Of a stretch of DNA of 28,880 bases, positions 1 through 7,854 are shown piece by piece. Every line of letters starts with the position of its first letter. Position 1 is the stretch's first letter. Made by a program: the position numbers and the translations under genes. The stretch is taken from contig JAEWIK010000206.1 in NCBI GenBank assembly GCA_023387135.1, positions 1 through 28,880 on the forward strand, in the 5' to 3' direction. The notes below the pieces were generated by a model. It worked only from the letters and a program-made list of their open reading frames with translations, did no database searches and was not told the DNA's origin. The DNA is from Actinomycetes bacterium. Its GTDB lineage: Bacteria > Actinomycetota > Actinomycetes > Propionibacteriales > Propionibacteriaceae.

Positions 1-279
1 CGCACCCGCCGTCTCGGCGCGGGCGATCGCCAGGGCGGCCTCCGCCGTCGACCTGTCGGCGTTGGCGGTCGCCGCCTCCTCGCGGGCACGGGCTATCTCG
101 GCCGCGGCCCTGGACGCCTCGGCCTTCGCCTGGGCGGTCTCGGCCTTCGACTGCGCGAGCTCCGCCGCGGCGCCGGACGCGTCGGCGCCCTGCCGGGCGC
201 GCAGGACGAGCCAGGCGACGACGACGCCGATGCCGATACCGAGCACCAGGCCGGCGATCAGAAGAGGGAGGTTCTCCAT
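1..279 (-). CDS. rmuC: DNA recombination protein RmuC, N-terminal part (cut by window edge)
   Basis: Only the first 93 codons are present; the gene runs off the left edge. The translation opens with MENLPLLIAGLVLGIGIG, a single hydrophobic segment at about residues 4-26. An Ala/Glu/Lys/Arg-rich stretch follows from about residue 30, with the heptad look of a coiled coil. One membrane anchor followed by a long coiled coil is the RmuC plan; the family's nuclease-like domain would lie outside the window. RmuC limits rearrangements at inverted repeats. The neighbourhood supports the call, because rmuC commonly lies next to ychF in actinobacteria and ychF is 1.4 kb away. The ATG at 279 is preceded by CAGACT ending 7 nt upstream, so the mRNA may be leaderless. 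Another anchored coiled-coil protein cannot be fully excluded. Confidence 0.78.
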   Translation of the reverse strand, partial: MENLPLLIAGLVLGIGIGVVVAWLVLRARQGADASGAAAELAQSKAETAQAKAEASRAAAEIARAREEAATANADRSTAEAALAIARAETAGA

Positions 280-429
280 GTCCTTGAGTCTGCCGGTGTC
301 GACTGACAGTTCGTGGAAGCGACTCTCCCACCTGTGAATTCCCGTGCCCGAGCCGGGGGCGCGTGATCGCCAGCCGGACTGCCGCCACGGCACGTCGCGC
401 GAGCCGGTCGCCGGCGGCAGACTGTGGGC
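280..429. promoter_or_regulatory. Divergent intergenic region rmuC / M18 aminopeptidase
   Basis: No coding signal is seen here. A CAGACT hexamer lies at each end: on the minus strand it ends 7 nt before the rmuC ATG, and on the plus strand (418-423) it ends 6 nt before the ATG at 430. Both fit -10 boxes for leaderless transcripts. I see no clear -35 for either. Confidence 0.45.
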
Positions 430-1677
430 ATGACCCCGCACATCGCCGACCTGGCAGCCTTCGTCACTGCCTCACCGTCCTCCTACCACGCGGCCGCCGA
501 GGTGGCGCGCCGGCTGGACGAGGCGGGGTTCACCGAACAGCGGGAGACCGAGGCCTGGCAGCCGGGCGGGGCCCACTACGCGGTGCGCGACGGGGCGGTC
601 ATCGCCTGGCGCGTCCCCGAGTCGACGCCGGCCGGCTTCCGCATCGTGGGTGCCCACACCGATTCGCCGGGGTTCAAGCTGAAGCCCGACCCGTCCGCGT
701 ACGCGTTCGGCTGGTCGCAGGCGGCCATGGAGGTCTACGGCGGCCCGTTGCTGAACTCCTGGCTGGACAGGGAGTTCGGGCTGGCCGGACGGGTGGTCAC
801 CAGGGACGGCTCGGTGAGGCTGATCTCGACCCCCGCCTGGCTGCGCATCCCGCAGGTGGCGCCGCACCTCGACCGGAGCGTCAACGACCAGCTGCACCTC
901 GACAAGCAGGCTCACCTCAAGCCGGTGTTCGCCCTCGGCGCGGGGGACATCCTCGCGGCGCTCGCCGGACTGCTGGACATCCACCGGGACGAGATCGACG
1001 GCCACGATCTCTTCGCCGCCGTCACCGAGGCGCCGGCCACCATCGGCGTCGCGGGGGAGTTCTTCGCCTCCTGGCGGCTGGACAACCTCTCCAGCGTCCA
1101 CGCCGGGCTGGTGGGCCTGCTGGACGCCGAGCCGTCCGAGGCCATCCAGGTGCTGGCGTGCTTCGACCACGAGGAGATCGGCAGCGCCTCCCGCAGCGGC
1201 GCGCAGGGCCCATTCCTGGAGAGCGTGCTGCGCAGGATCGGCGCCTCCCTCGGCTGGGACACCGACGCCTTCGAGCGCGCCCTCGCCGGCTCGACAGTCA
1301 TCTCCGCCGACGCCGGGCACGCCGTCCACCCGAACTACCCGCACCTGCACGATCCCGACCACCGTCCGACGCTCAACGCGGGCCCGCTGTTGAAGGTCAA
1401 CGCCAACCAGCGCTACACCTCCGAGGGCCCCGGTTCGGCGTTGTGGCTGAGGGTGTGCAGGGCGGCGGGGGTGCCGACCCAGCCGTTCGTCTCGAACAAC
1501 GCGGTGCCGTGCGGCTCCACCATCGGTCCGCTGACGGCGACCCGCCTCGGGATCCCGTCGGTCGACGTGGGGATCCCGCTGCTGAGCATGCACTCGGCAC
1601 GCGAGTTGGCGGGCATCCAGGACCCGGGCTGGCTCGCCCAGGCGCTCGCGGCCTTCTACTCCGGGGCCGAGCGCTAG
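430..1677 (+). CDS. apeB: M18 family aminopeptidase
   Basis: A 415-residue cytosolic dinuclear-zinc exopeptidase that removes N-terminal residues, often acidic ones, from peptides. Visible M18 motifs in order: HTDSPGFKLKP (metal-binding His76 and Asp78), FDHEEIGSAS (tandem Glu248-Glu249, catalytic and metal-binding), ISADAGHAVHPNYP (a metal-ligand Asp region), and a C-terminal NNAVPCGSTIGP then GIPLLSMHSARE carrying the last His. Length matches the family (about 420-430). An in-frame GTG at 424 is possible, but the ATG at 430 sits exactly 6 nt after CAGACT (418-423), as expected of a leaderless actinobacterial start, and no Shine-Dalgarno is present for either. ychF follows 49 nt downstream with its own promoter. 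The substrate is inferred from the family. Confidence 0.92.
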   Translation: MTPHIADLAAFVTASPSSYHAAAEVARRLDEAGFTEQRETEAWQPGGAHYAVRDGAVIAWRVPESTPAGFRIVGAHTDSPGFKLKPDPSAYAFGWSQAAMEVYGGPLLNSWLDREFGLAGRVVTRDGSVRLISTPAWLRIPQVAPHLDRSVNDQLHLDKQAHLKPVFALGAGDILAALAGLLDIHRDEIDGHDLFAAVTEAPATIGVAGEFFASWRLDNLSSVHAGLVGLLDAEPSEAIQVLACFDHEEIGSASRSGAQGPFLESVLRRIGASLGWDTDAFERALAGSTVISADAGHAVHPNYPHLHDPDHRPTLNAGPLLKVNANQRYTSEGPGSALWLRVCRAAGVPTQPFVSNNAVPCGSTIGPLTATRLGIPSVDVGIPLLSMHSARELAGIQDPGWLAQALAAFYSGAER

Positions 1678-1712
1678 GCCACCGGCTGCTCGGGGGCGCG
1701 TCGGGCGTCCAT

Positions 1713-1726
1713 TAGGCTAGGCGGAC
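1713..1726 (+). promoter_or_regulatory. Putative leaderless promoter of ychF
   Basis: A -10 box TAGGCT (1713-1718) is followed by 8 nt and the GTG start at 1727. No Shine-Dalgarno is visible, so transcription probably starts at or just before the start codon. Confidence 0.55.
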
Positions 1727-2800
<1,074 letters not shown>

Positions 2801-2808
2801 CGCCCCGC

Positions 2809-3024
2809 TCAGTCGGTGTGGGGTTCTCCGGGGTGGACGTAGCCCTCGGGGACGCGGCGGCGGCCCTTCGTGGCCTCGTCGACTGCCACCTCCTGGTCGT
2901 CAGCCTCGCCCGAGCGTCCTCTGGATTCTGCGGCAGCGCTGGGCATGGGCACCTCGCCGCCGTCGCCGCGCAGTGACGCCTCGAAGCCGTCCTCGCCCCT
3001 GATGGGCTCCTCGATCTGGTTCAT
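2809..3024 (-). CDS. Small acidic hypothetical protein (71 aa)
   Basis: The family is not recognised. The ATG at 3024 has a strong Shine-Dalgarno (GAGGAGG, 4 nt before the start codon), which separates this gene from a longer open frame extending upstream. The protein starts MNQIEEPIRGEDGFEAS and is rich in Asp, Glu, Gly, Ser and Arg. It has no membrane segment or cysteine and ends with RRRVPEGYVHPGEPHTD. Composition suggests a mostly disordered soluble polypeptide. It lies alone on the minus strand between ychF (convergent, 8 nt) and the cysteine hydrolase (divergent, 166 nt). Translation looks real because of the ribosome-binding site; function is unknown. Confidence 0.62.
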   Translation of the reverse strand: MNQIEEPIRGEDGFEASLRGDGGEVPMPSAAAESRGRSGEADDQEVAVDEATKGRRRVPEGYVHPGEPHTD

Positions 3025-3134
3025 GGTGCCTCCTCGTCGCTCATCTCTCCTGTACCCTCCGGCGGCTGCCGCGTCACGGGGGGACTCCTGGACATGGGCC
3101 GACCTGCGCATCCCGGGCTGTCGGAGGCGGCGCT

Positions 3135-3190
3135 TAGCATGGCGTGATCGGACGGAACGACGACGTGATCGGACGGAACGAGGAGGACTC
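3135..3190 (+). promoter_or_regulatory. Promoter, leader repeats and RBS of the cysteine hydrolase
   Basis: A -10 box TAGCAT (3135-3140) predicts a transcription start near 3147. Two perfect copies of CGTGATCGGACGGAACGA (3143-3160 and 3164-3181, period 21 bp) then cover the start site and leader. AGGAGG (3181-3186) precedes the ATG at 3191 by 4 nt. Direct repeats just downstream of a -10 suit a repressor operator; this is inferred from position only. Confidence 0.5.
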
Positions 3191-3763
3191 ATGACGACGC
3201 TGCAGGATCGGCCAGGGAGCGCGCTGGTGGTCATCGACGTGCAGAACGGCGTGGTGCGCGAGGCGTGGCACCGTGACGACGTGGTCGCCACCATCGGTGG
3301 GCTGGTCGCCAAGGCCCGCGACGCCGGCGTCCCCGTCGTCTGGGTGCAGGACTACACCGAGGGCGAGGAGCGTCCCAAGGGCAGCGAGCAGTGGCAGATC
3401 GTCGGCGAGCTCGACCCCAGGGAGTCCGAACCCCACATCGACAAGACGTACGGCGACTCCTTCGAGGACACCGACCTCGAAGCGGTGCTGGAGCGGTTGG
3501 GGGTCGGGCACCTGTACATCGCCGGCGCGCAGACCGACGCCTGCATTCGATCGACGCTGCACGGCGCGATCACGAGGGGCTACGACACCACGCTGGTCAG
3601 CGACGCCCACACGACCGAAGACCTCACGGGGTGGGGGGCACCGCCGCCGGAGGCCGTCGTCGCCCACACCAACCTCTACTGGCAGTTCCACCAGGCTCCC
3701 GGACGTACAGCGGGCACCGTGACGGCGGCCGAGGTCGAGTTCGCCCGGGCCGCGTCGTCCTAG
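3191..3763 (+). CDS. Cysteine hydrolase, isochorismatase family
   Basis: A 190-residue alpha/beta hydrolase of the isochorismatase/nicotinamidase superfamily, probably cytosolic. The catalytic triad is visible: Asp16 in ALVVIDVQNG, Lys85 in HIDKTYGDSF and Cys118 in GAQTDACIRST, with the cis-peptide region just before the cysteine. The substrate cannot be told; relatives hydrolyse nicotinamide, isochorismate, ureidoacrylate or other amides. The ATG at 3191 has an AGGAGG ribosome-binding site, whereas longer upstream extensions of the frame lack one. A DUF1697 gene follows 9 nt after the stop and may be co-transcribed. The tandem repeat in the leader suggests specific regulation. Confidence 0.88.
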   Translation: MTTLQDRPGSALVVIDVQNGVVREAWHRDDVVATIGGLVAKARDAGVPVVWVQDYTEGEERPKGSEQWQIVGELDPRESEPHIDKTYGDSFEDTDLEAVLERLGVGHLYIAGAQTDACIRSTLHGAITRGYDTTLVSDAHTTEDLTGWGAPPPEAVVAHTNLYWQFHQAPGRTAGTVTAAEVEFARAASS

Positions 3764-3772
3764 GCGGCCGGG

Positions 3773-4330
3773 ATGGCGCGAGGCAAGCCGTCCGCGGAGC
3801 CCTCGGTGGTGTTCCTGCGCGGTGTGAACGTCGGGCCGAGCACCAAGGTGCCGATGAAGGAGCTGGCGGCGAAGCTCTCCGGCGAGGTGGGTGCTCCGGT
3901 CGCCAACTACCTGCAGTCGGGCAACCTGATCGTGTCGTCGGGCGACGCAGCAACCCTCGGGAAGCTCGTGAGCGGGCTGATCGACACGCTCTACGGGCTG
4001 ACGGTGCCTGCCGTGGTCCGCTCGGCCACCGAACTCCGGGCGCTGCTCGCCGCCAACCCCTGGCCCGACGACGACCCGAAGCAGGTACACCTCACGATGT
4101 GGGAGGAGTCGCACGACGAGGCGGCCGCCGACGCGTTCGCAGCGCTCGACTGGCAGGGCGACGAGATCGCCTTCTCGGGCTCGAACGCGTGGCTGAGGTT
4201 CACCCGTCCGTCCCACACCTCGAAGCTCAACGTGCAGGCGGTCGACAAGCGGCTCGGGGTGAAGGCGACGGCGCGCAACCTGCGCACGGTCATGAAGGTG
4301 GGCGAGCTGGCGGCAGGCGCCGAGCCCTGA
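3773..4330 (+). CDS. DUF1697 domain-containing protein
   Basis: A 185-residue soluble protein of the DUF1697 family, whose biochemical role is unknown. Family hallmarks are present: VVFLRGVNVGP at about residues 12-22, the NYLQSGNLIVSS signature near 45-56, and a C-terminal segment (KLNVQAVDKRLGVKATARNL) matching the usual conserved end. Length fits the family (about 175-185). The gene begins 9 nt after the hydrolase stop with no obvious Shine-Dalgarno of its own, so it is probably translated from the same transcript. It converges on the AlkZ-like gene with a 21-nt gap. Confidence 0.85.
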   Translation: MARGKPSAEPSVVFLRGVNVGPSTKVPMKELAAKLSGEVGAPVANYLQSGNLIVSSGDAATLGKLVSGLIDTLYGLTVPAVVRSATELRALLAANPWPDDDPKQVHLTMWEESHDEAAADAFAALDWQGDEIAFSGSNAWLRFTRPSHTSKLNVQAVDKRLGVKATARNLRTVMKVGELAAGAEP

Positions 4331-4351
4331 CCGCCGTCCTGCGACGAGAGC

Positions 4352-5425
4352 TCAGCGGGCGAAGGTGGCCCGCAGCAGGTCCGCCGCTTCGTCCACCGCC
4401 GCCCGCTCACCCGCGGTCAGGCCGGGATCGAGCTTCAGCGTGACCTGCGGCTCGGGCTTGGCGGCCTTGCGCTGCCACGTGCCGACGTCGCGGCCGTCGA
4501 GCAGCACGGGGCCGCCCCGGTTGGCGATGAACCAGTCGGCGGCGTCGCCGCTCGGGTGTCCGGCGGTCCGCCTGAAGGACGGCGGACGGTAGCTGAGGTA
4601 CGCCTCGTCGAAGCACGACAACAGCCAGCCCCTCCTGGGACGCACCTCGTCGGGGACCGCCGTGCCGTGCCACAGTTCGACGCCGTCCACCGTGGTGGAC
4701 GTGAGGCCCGCCGCATTCGCCAGGCCGGTCCTGATGTCTACCAGCGTCAGCGGCGTCCAGCGTTGCAGGTCCTTCAGCGTCACCGGGCCGTGGCTGGTGA
4801 TGAACCTCGTGACGAGTTCGGTGAGCGCCTCGTCCCGCGACCTGGCGGGGGTCTCGGGCACGACCTCGGAGACCAGCGCGTACGTGTGCTGCGCCGACGC
4901 CTGGGGCGCCGAGCAGATCACCGCCCGCAGTTCGGCGACCAGCAGCAGGTGCCCCACCCGCTGTCCGAAGAGCGGATCGGAGGCGTCCAGCAGGCCCGCC
5001 TCGACCAGCGCCGTGCCGAGCGCCCGCCGGTCGGCGAAGGAGCGGCCCGCCAGCCTGTCGGCGATCGCACCGATGCCGCTGTCGAGCAGGTCGGCGTCGA
5101 GGCTCAACTGCCGGTGCCTGGACGCCATCCCGGCCTCCACCTTGGGAGAGGTGAGCGCGAGCAGCCAGCGCAGGTCGTCGGCGGCGACGAAGTGCCAGGT
5201 GGGACGCAGCACGTGCGTCCTGATGATCTCGCCGGCGGCGAGCGCGGCGTCGACTGCCGACACCGCCCCGGCCTCGCACCTGTACGCCACCATCGCGCGG
5301 GCCTCGCGGTCCTCCTGCGCCTGCACGCACAGCAGGTCACTCACCACCTGGGTGGGGGTGGCGGCGGCGGGTCCCGTCAGGTGTTGGGTGGCGAGCCTGC
5401 GCCTGAGCACCTCGTCTGCGTCCAT
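4352..5425 (-). CDS. Winged-helix (HTH_42) DNA glycosylase-like protein, AlkZ/YcaQ family
   Basis: A 357-residue member of the HTH_42 superfamily, which includes AlkZ and YcaQ, glycosylases that remove bulky or crosslinked alkylated bases. The AlkZ-type catalytic motif QxQ is visible as Q35-A-Q37 in LLCVQAQEDREAR; YcaQ proteins have QxD. Tandem winged-helix segments are suggested around HVLRPTWHFVAADDLRWLL and the SHGPVTLKDLQRW region; a beta-rich LDGRDVGTWQRK segment lies near the C-terminus. The ATG at 5425 is chosen because a full promoter (TTGTCA, 17 bp, CAGGGT) ends 6 nt before it, giving a leaderless mRNA; the open frame extends further upstream but overlaps the divergent ABC gene. Activity on crosslinks is inferred from the family and motif. 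Confidence 0.8.
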   Translation of the reverse strand: MDADEVLRRRLATQHLTGPAAATPTQVVSDLLCVQAQEDREARAMVAYRCEAGAVSAVDAALAAGEIIRTHVLRPTWHFVAADDLRWLLALTSPKVEAGMASRHRQLSLDADLLDSGIGAIADRLAGRSFADRRALGTALVEAGLLDASDPLFGQRVGHLLLVAELRAVICSAPQASAQHTYALVSEVVPETPARSRDEALTELVTRFITSHGPVTLKDLQRWTPLTLVDIRTGLANAAGLTSTTVDGVELWHGTAVPDEVRPRRGWLLSCFDEAYLSYRPPSFRRTAGHPSGDAADWFIANRGGPVLLDGRDVGTWQRKAAKPEPQVTLKLDPGLTAGERAAVDEAADLLRATFAR

Positions 5426-5431
5426 CCGGCG

Positions 5432-5460
5432 ACCCTGCCAGCCGGGCGGCACCTTGACAA
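5432..5460 (-). promoter_or_regulatory. Leaderless promoter of the AlkZ-like gene
   Basis: On the minus strand, a -35 TTGTCA (5455-5460) is separated by 17 bp from a -10 CAGGGT (5432-5437). Six nt then lead directly to the ATG at 5425. Spacing is ideal and no ribosome-binding site is present. Confidence 0.6.
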
Positions 5461-5492
5461 GCTCACCTGCCGGGACCGGCCGAGCCTCGACG

Positions 5493-5529
5493 TAGGGTGG
5501 GCGCGCGGCGAGCGGGGAAAGGAGTCCCG
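5493..5529 (+). promoter_or_regulatory. Promoter and RBS of the ABC exporter
   Basis: TAGGGT (5493-5498) fits a -10 box, giving a leader of about 25 nt. AAAGGAG (5518-5524) lies 5 nt before the ATG at 5530 and decides that start over an in-frame upstream codon at 5497. Confidence 0.55.
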
Positions 5530-7350
5530 ATGAGCGTGCCGGGCGGCATGGGCGGCCCCGTGGGGGCCGAGTGGATGATGCGGCGCGGCCCGTCCCGGGT
5601 CGATCCGGCGGACAAGGCACAGCTCGCCGAGTCGCCGGTGAGTTTCGGCAGGGTCGCCTCCCTGTTCAAGGGCCACTTCTGGGCGACCCTCGGGGTCTGC
5701 CTCATCATCGCCGTCTCGGCCATGATCGCCCTCGCCCAACCGTTCCTCCTGCGGGAGGTCATCGACGTCGCGCTGCCCGACCAGAACACCACCCTGCTCG
5801 TGTGGCTGGTGGTCGGCATGGTGGGGGTCGCGGTGCTCACCGGCGTCCTCGGCGTCTGGCAGACGTGGCTGGCCACGGCGGTCGGCCAGCGGGTCATGAA
5901 CGGGCTGAGGACGAAGGTGTTCAACCACCTGCAGCGGCAGTCGGTGGCCTTCTTCAAGCGCACCCGTTCCGGCGAGATCCAGGCCCGCATCCTGCAGGAC
6001 GTCGCGGGCCTGCAGTCGGTGGTGACGTCGACGGCGACGTCCATCGCCTCCAACGTGACGACGGCGGTGGGGACGGCGGTCGCCATGGTTGCGCTGAGCT
6101 GGCAGCTCTCGCTGCTGAGCCTCATCGTGCTGCCCCCCGCCATCCTGACGACCCGCAGGGTCGCCCTCGTCCGCCGCGACATCACCGCGGCCAGGCAGCA
6201 GGCGCTCGCCGAACTCCACTCGCAGGTGGAGGAGACCCTCAGCGTCAACGGCGCCATGCTCACCAAGACCCTCGGCACGAGCGAGCGGGCGGAGGCTGAG
6301 TTCGCCGCCACGTCCGAGTCGCTCATCGACCTCGAACTGCGCTCGAACCTCGCCGGTCGCTGGCGCATGGCGACCATGCAGATAGTGTTCGCCATCATCC
6401 CGGCGCTGCTCTACCTGATCGCCGGGTTCCCCCAGGTGTCGGGCGGCATCACGATCGGGACCCTGATCGCCTTCTCGACCCTGCAGGTGTCGATCTTCAG
6501 GCCGATCATGGGGCTGCTCAACATCGGCGCGCAGTGGATCAGCTCGATGGCGTTGCTGAGCCGCATCTTCGGCTACCTCGACCTGCCGATCGACGTGCCC
6601 GAGCCCGCCAACCCGGTGAAGCTGGGCACGGTCAGCGGTGAACTACGGCTCGAGAACGTGAGTTACAGGTTCCCCGACGGCGACGAGGACGCGCTGCACG
6701 ACATCGACCTCGTGATAGCGCCCGGCACGGCGGTGGCGGTGGTGGGGGAGACGGGCTCCGGGAAGTCGACCCTGGCCTCGTTGCTGGTGCGGCTCGCCGA
6801 CCCGACGTCCGGGAGGATCACGCTGGACGGGGTGGACCTCCGGGAGATCTCGCAGGCGGACAGGGCTGCCGCCATCGGCACCGTCACGCAGGAGACGTAT
6901 CTCAGGCACAGCTCCATCGCCGACAACCTGCGGCTCGCCAGGCCGGGCGCCACCGACGCCGAACTCTGGCAGGCGCTGGAGGCCGCGCAGATCGCCGACG
7001 TGGTGCGGGCGCTGCCCGAAGGCCTCGGGACCGTGGTCGGCGCGCGCGGGCACAGGTTCTCCGGAGGCGAGCGGCAACGCCTCGCCATCGCCCGGACGCT
7101 GCTGGCGAACCCGCCGGTGCTCATCCTCGACGAGGCGACCTCGGCGCTCGACAACGAGACCGAGCGCGACCTGCAGCAGGCGCTCGACACCCTCATGGAA
7201 GGGCGGACGACGGTCACCATCGCCCACAGGCTGTCGACCATCAGGAACTCCGACGAGATCGTCGTGCTCGACAAGGGCAGGATCGTCGAGCGCGGCACCC
7301 ACGACGACCTCGTCGAGGCGGGCGGCAGGTACGCGGTGCTGGCGCGTTGA
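5530..7350 (+). CDS. ABC transporter, fused permease and ATP-binding protein (MsbA/multidrug type)
   Basis: A 606-residue half-transporter of the type IV exporter class, working as a dimer in the cytoplasmic membrane. The N-terminal half holds about six membrane segments, beginning near FWATLGVCLIIAVSAMIALA. The nucleotide-binding domain shows Walker A GETGSGKS (406-413), signature SGGER (511-515), Walker B LILDE ending in D534-E535, and H-loop His566 in TIAHRLSTI. The intact Glu535 and His566 indicate a catalytically competent site. One complete half-transporter with no partner suggests a homodimer. The substrate is unknown: drug, lipid or peptide. It is divergent from the AlkZ-like glycosylase across 104 bp, which may mean shared control. 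Confidence 0.95.
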   Translation: MSVPGGMGGPVGAEWMMRRGPSRVDPADKAQLAESPVSFGRVASLFKGHFWATLGVCLIIAVSAMIALAQPFLLREVIDVALPDQNTTLLVWLVVGMVGVAVLTGVLGVWQTWLATAVGQRVMNGLRTKVFNHLQRQSVAFFKRTRSGEIQARILQDVAGLQSVVTSTATSIASNVTTAVGTAVAMVALSWQLSLLSLIVLPPAILTTRRVALVRRDITAARQQALAELHSQVEETLSVNGAMLTKTLGTSERAEAEFAATSESLIDLELRSNLAGRWRMATMQIVFAIIPALLYLIAGFPQVSGGITIGTLIAFSTLQVSIFRPIMGLLNIGAQWISSMALLSRIFGYLDLPIDVPEPANPVKLGTVSGELRLENVSYRFPDGDEDALHDIDLVIAPGTAVAVVGETGSGKSTLASLLVRLADPTSGRITLDGVDLREISQADRAAAIGTVTQETYLRHSSIADNLRLARPGATDAELWQALEAAQIADVVRALPEGLGTVVGARGHRFSGGERQRLAIARTLLANPPVLILDEATSALDNETERDLQQALDTLMEGRTTVTIAHRLSTIRNSDEIVVLDKGRIVERGTHDDLVEAGGRYAVLAR

Positions 7351-7390
7351 GCGCGACCCGCAAAGTGCCACCGACAGCCCCCGGCGTTCC

Positions 7391-7402
7391 TAGGATGGCG
7401 CC
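7391..7402 (+). promoter_or_regulatory. Putative leaderless promoter of the YbjQ-family gene
   Basis: TAGGAT (7391-7396) is followed by exactly 6 nt and the ATG at 7403, with no Shine-Dalgarno. Confidence 0.55.
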
Positions 7403-7780
7403 ATGCTGATCGTCACCACCAACGACATCCCCGGTTACCGCGTCGAGGCAGTGCTCGGGGAGGTGATGGGCATGACGGTGCGGGCCGCCAACATCGGCGC
7501 CAACCTCGTCGCGGGCCTGCGGGCCATCGGCGGCGGGGAGGTGCACGAGTACACCAAGCTCGTCTACGACTCCCGCCAGCAGGTGATGGAGCGGTTGTGG
7601 ACGGAGGCCGTCAACCGCGGCGGCAACGCCATCGTCGGCTTCAGGTTCGACACCGGCGACATCGGCCAGGCGTTCACCGAGATCTGCGGCTACGGCACGG
7701 CGGTCGTCGTCCGCGCGATCCCGGCCGGCGAGCCAGGGTCGACCCCGCAGTCGGCAGCCGATTCGGCGCAGCCTCGCTGA
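7403..7780 (+). CDS. YbjQ family protein (UPF0145, putative heavy-metal-binding domain)
   Basis: A 125-residue soluble protein of the YbjQ/UPF0145 family, which forms pentameric assemblies and has no settled function despite a 'heavy-metal-binding' label. Family features are MLIVTTNDIPGYRV at the start, GEVMGMTVRAANIG, a helix with YDSRQQVMERLWTEA, and the core GGNAIVGFRFDTGDI, ending in GYGTAVVVRAI. About 15 extra residues rich in Pro, Ser and Ala follow the domain and look disordered. The gene lies 52 nt after the ABC exporter but has its own leaderless-type promoter. The family call is firm; the molecular role is unknown. Confidence 0.9.
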   Translation: MLIVTTNDIPGYRVEAVLGEVMGMTVRAANIGANLVAGLRAIGGGEVHEYTKLVYDSRQQVMERLWTEAVNRGGNAIVGFRFDTGDIGQAFTEICGYGTAVVVRAIPAGEPGSTPQSAADSAQPR

Positions 7781-7841
7781 CGCGGTCGGTCCCGAAGGGC
7801 TGACACCCGCCCGCCTTCGCTGGGTCGACGCCCGTCACTGG

Positions 7842-7854
7842 CAGAATCGGCAGG
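7842..7854 (+). promoter_or_regulatory. Putative leaderless promoter of pulA
   Basis: CAGAAT (7842-7847) ends 7 nt before the GTG at 7855; no Shine-Dalgarno or clear -35 is visible. Confidence 0.45.

Noticed and set aside
62..337. A plus-strand open frame of 91 codons at the left edge.
   Set aside because: It is antisense to the rmuC start, and its Ala/Ser composition mirrors the coiled-coil codons.
5497..5529. A GTG at 5497 as start of the ABC exporter.
   Set aside because: It overlaps the likely -10 box, and a good ribosome-binding site precedes the ATG at 5530.
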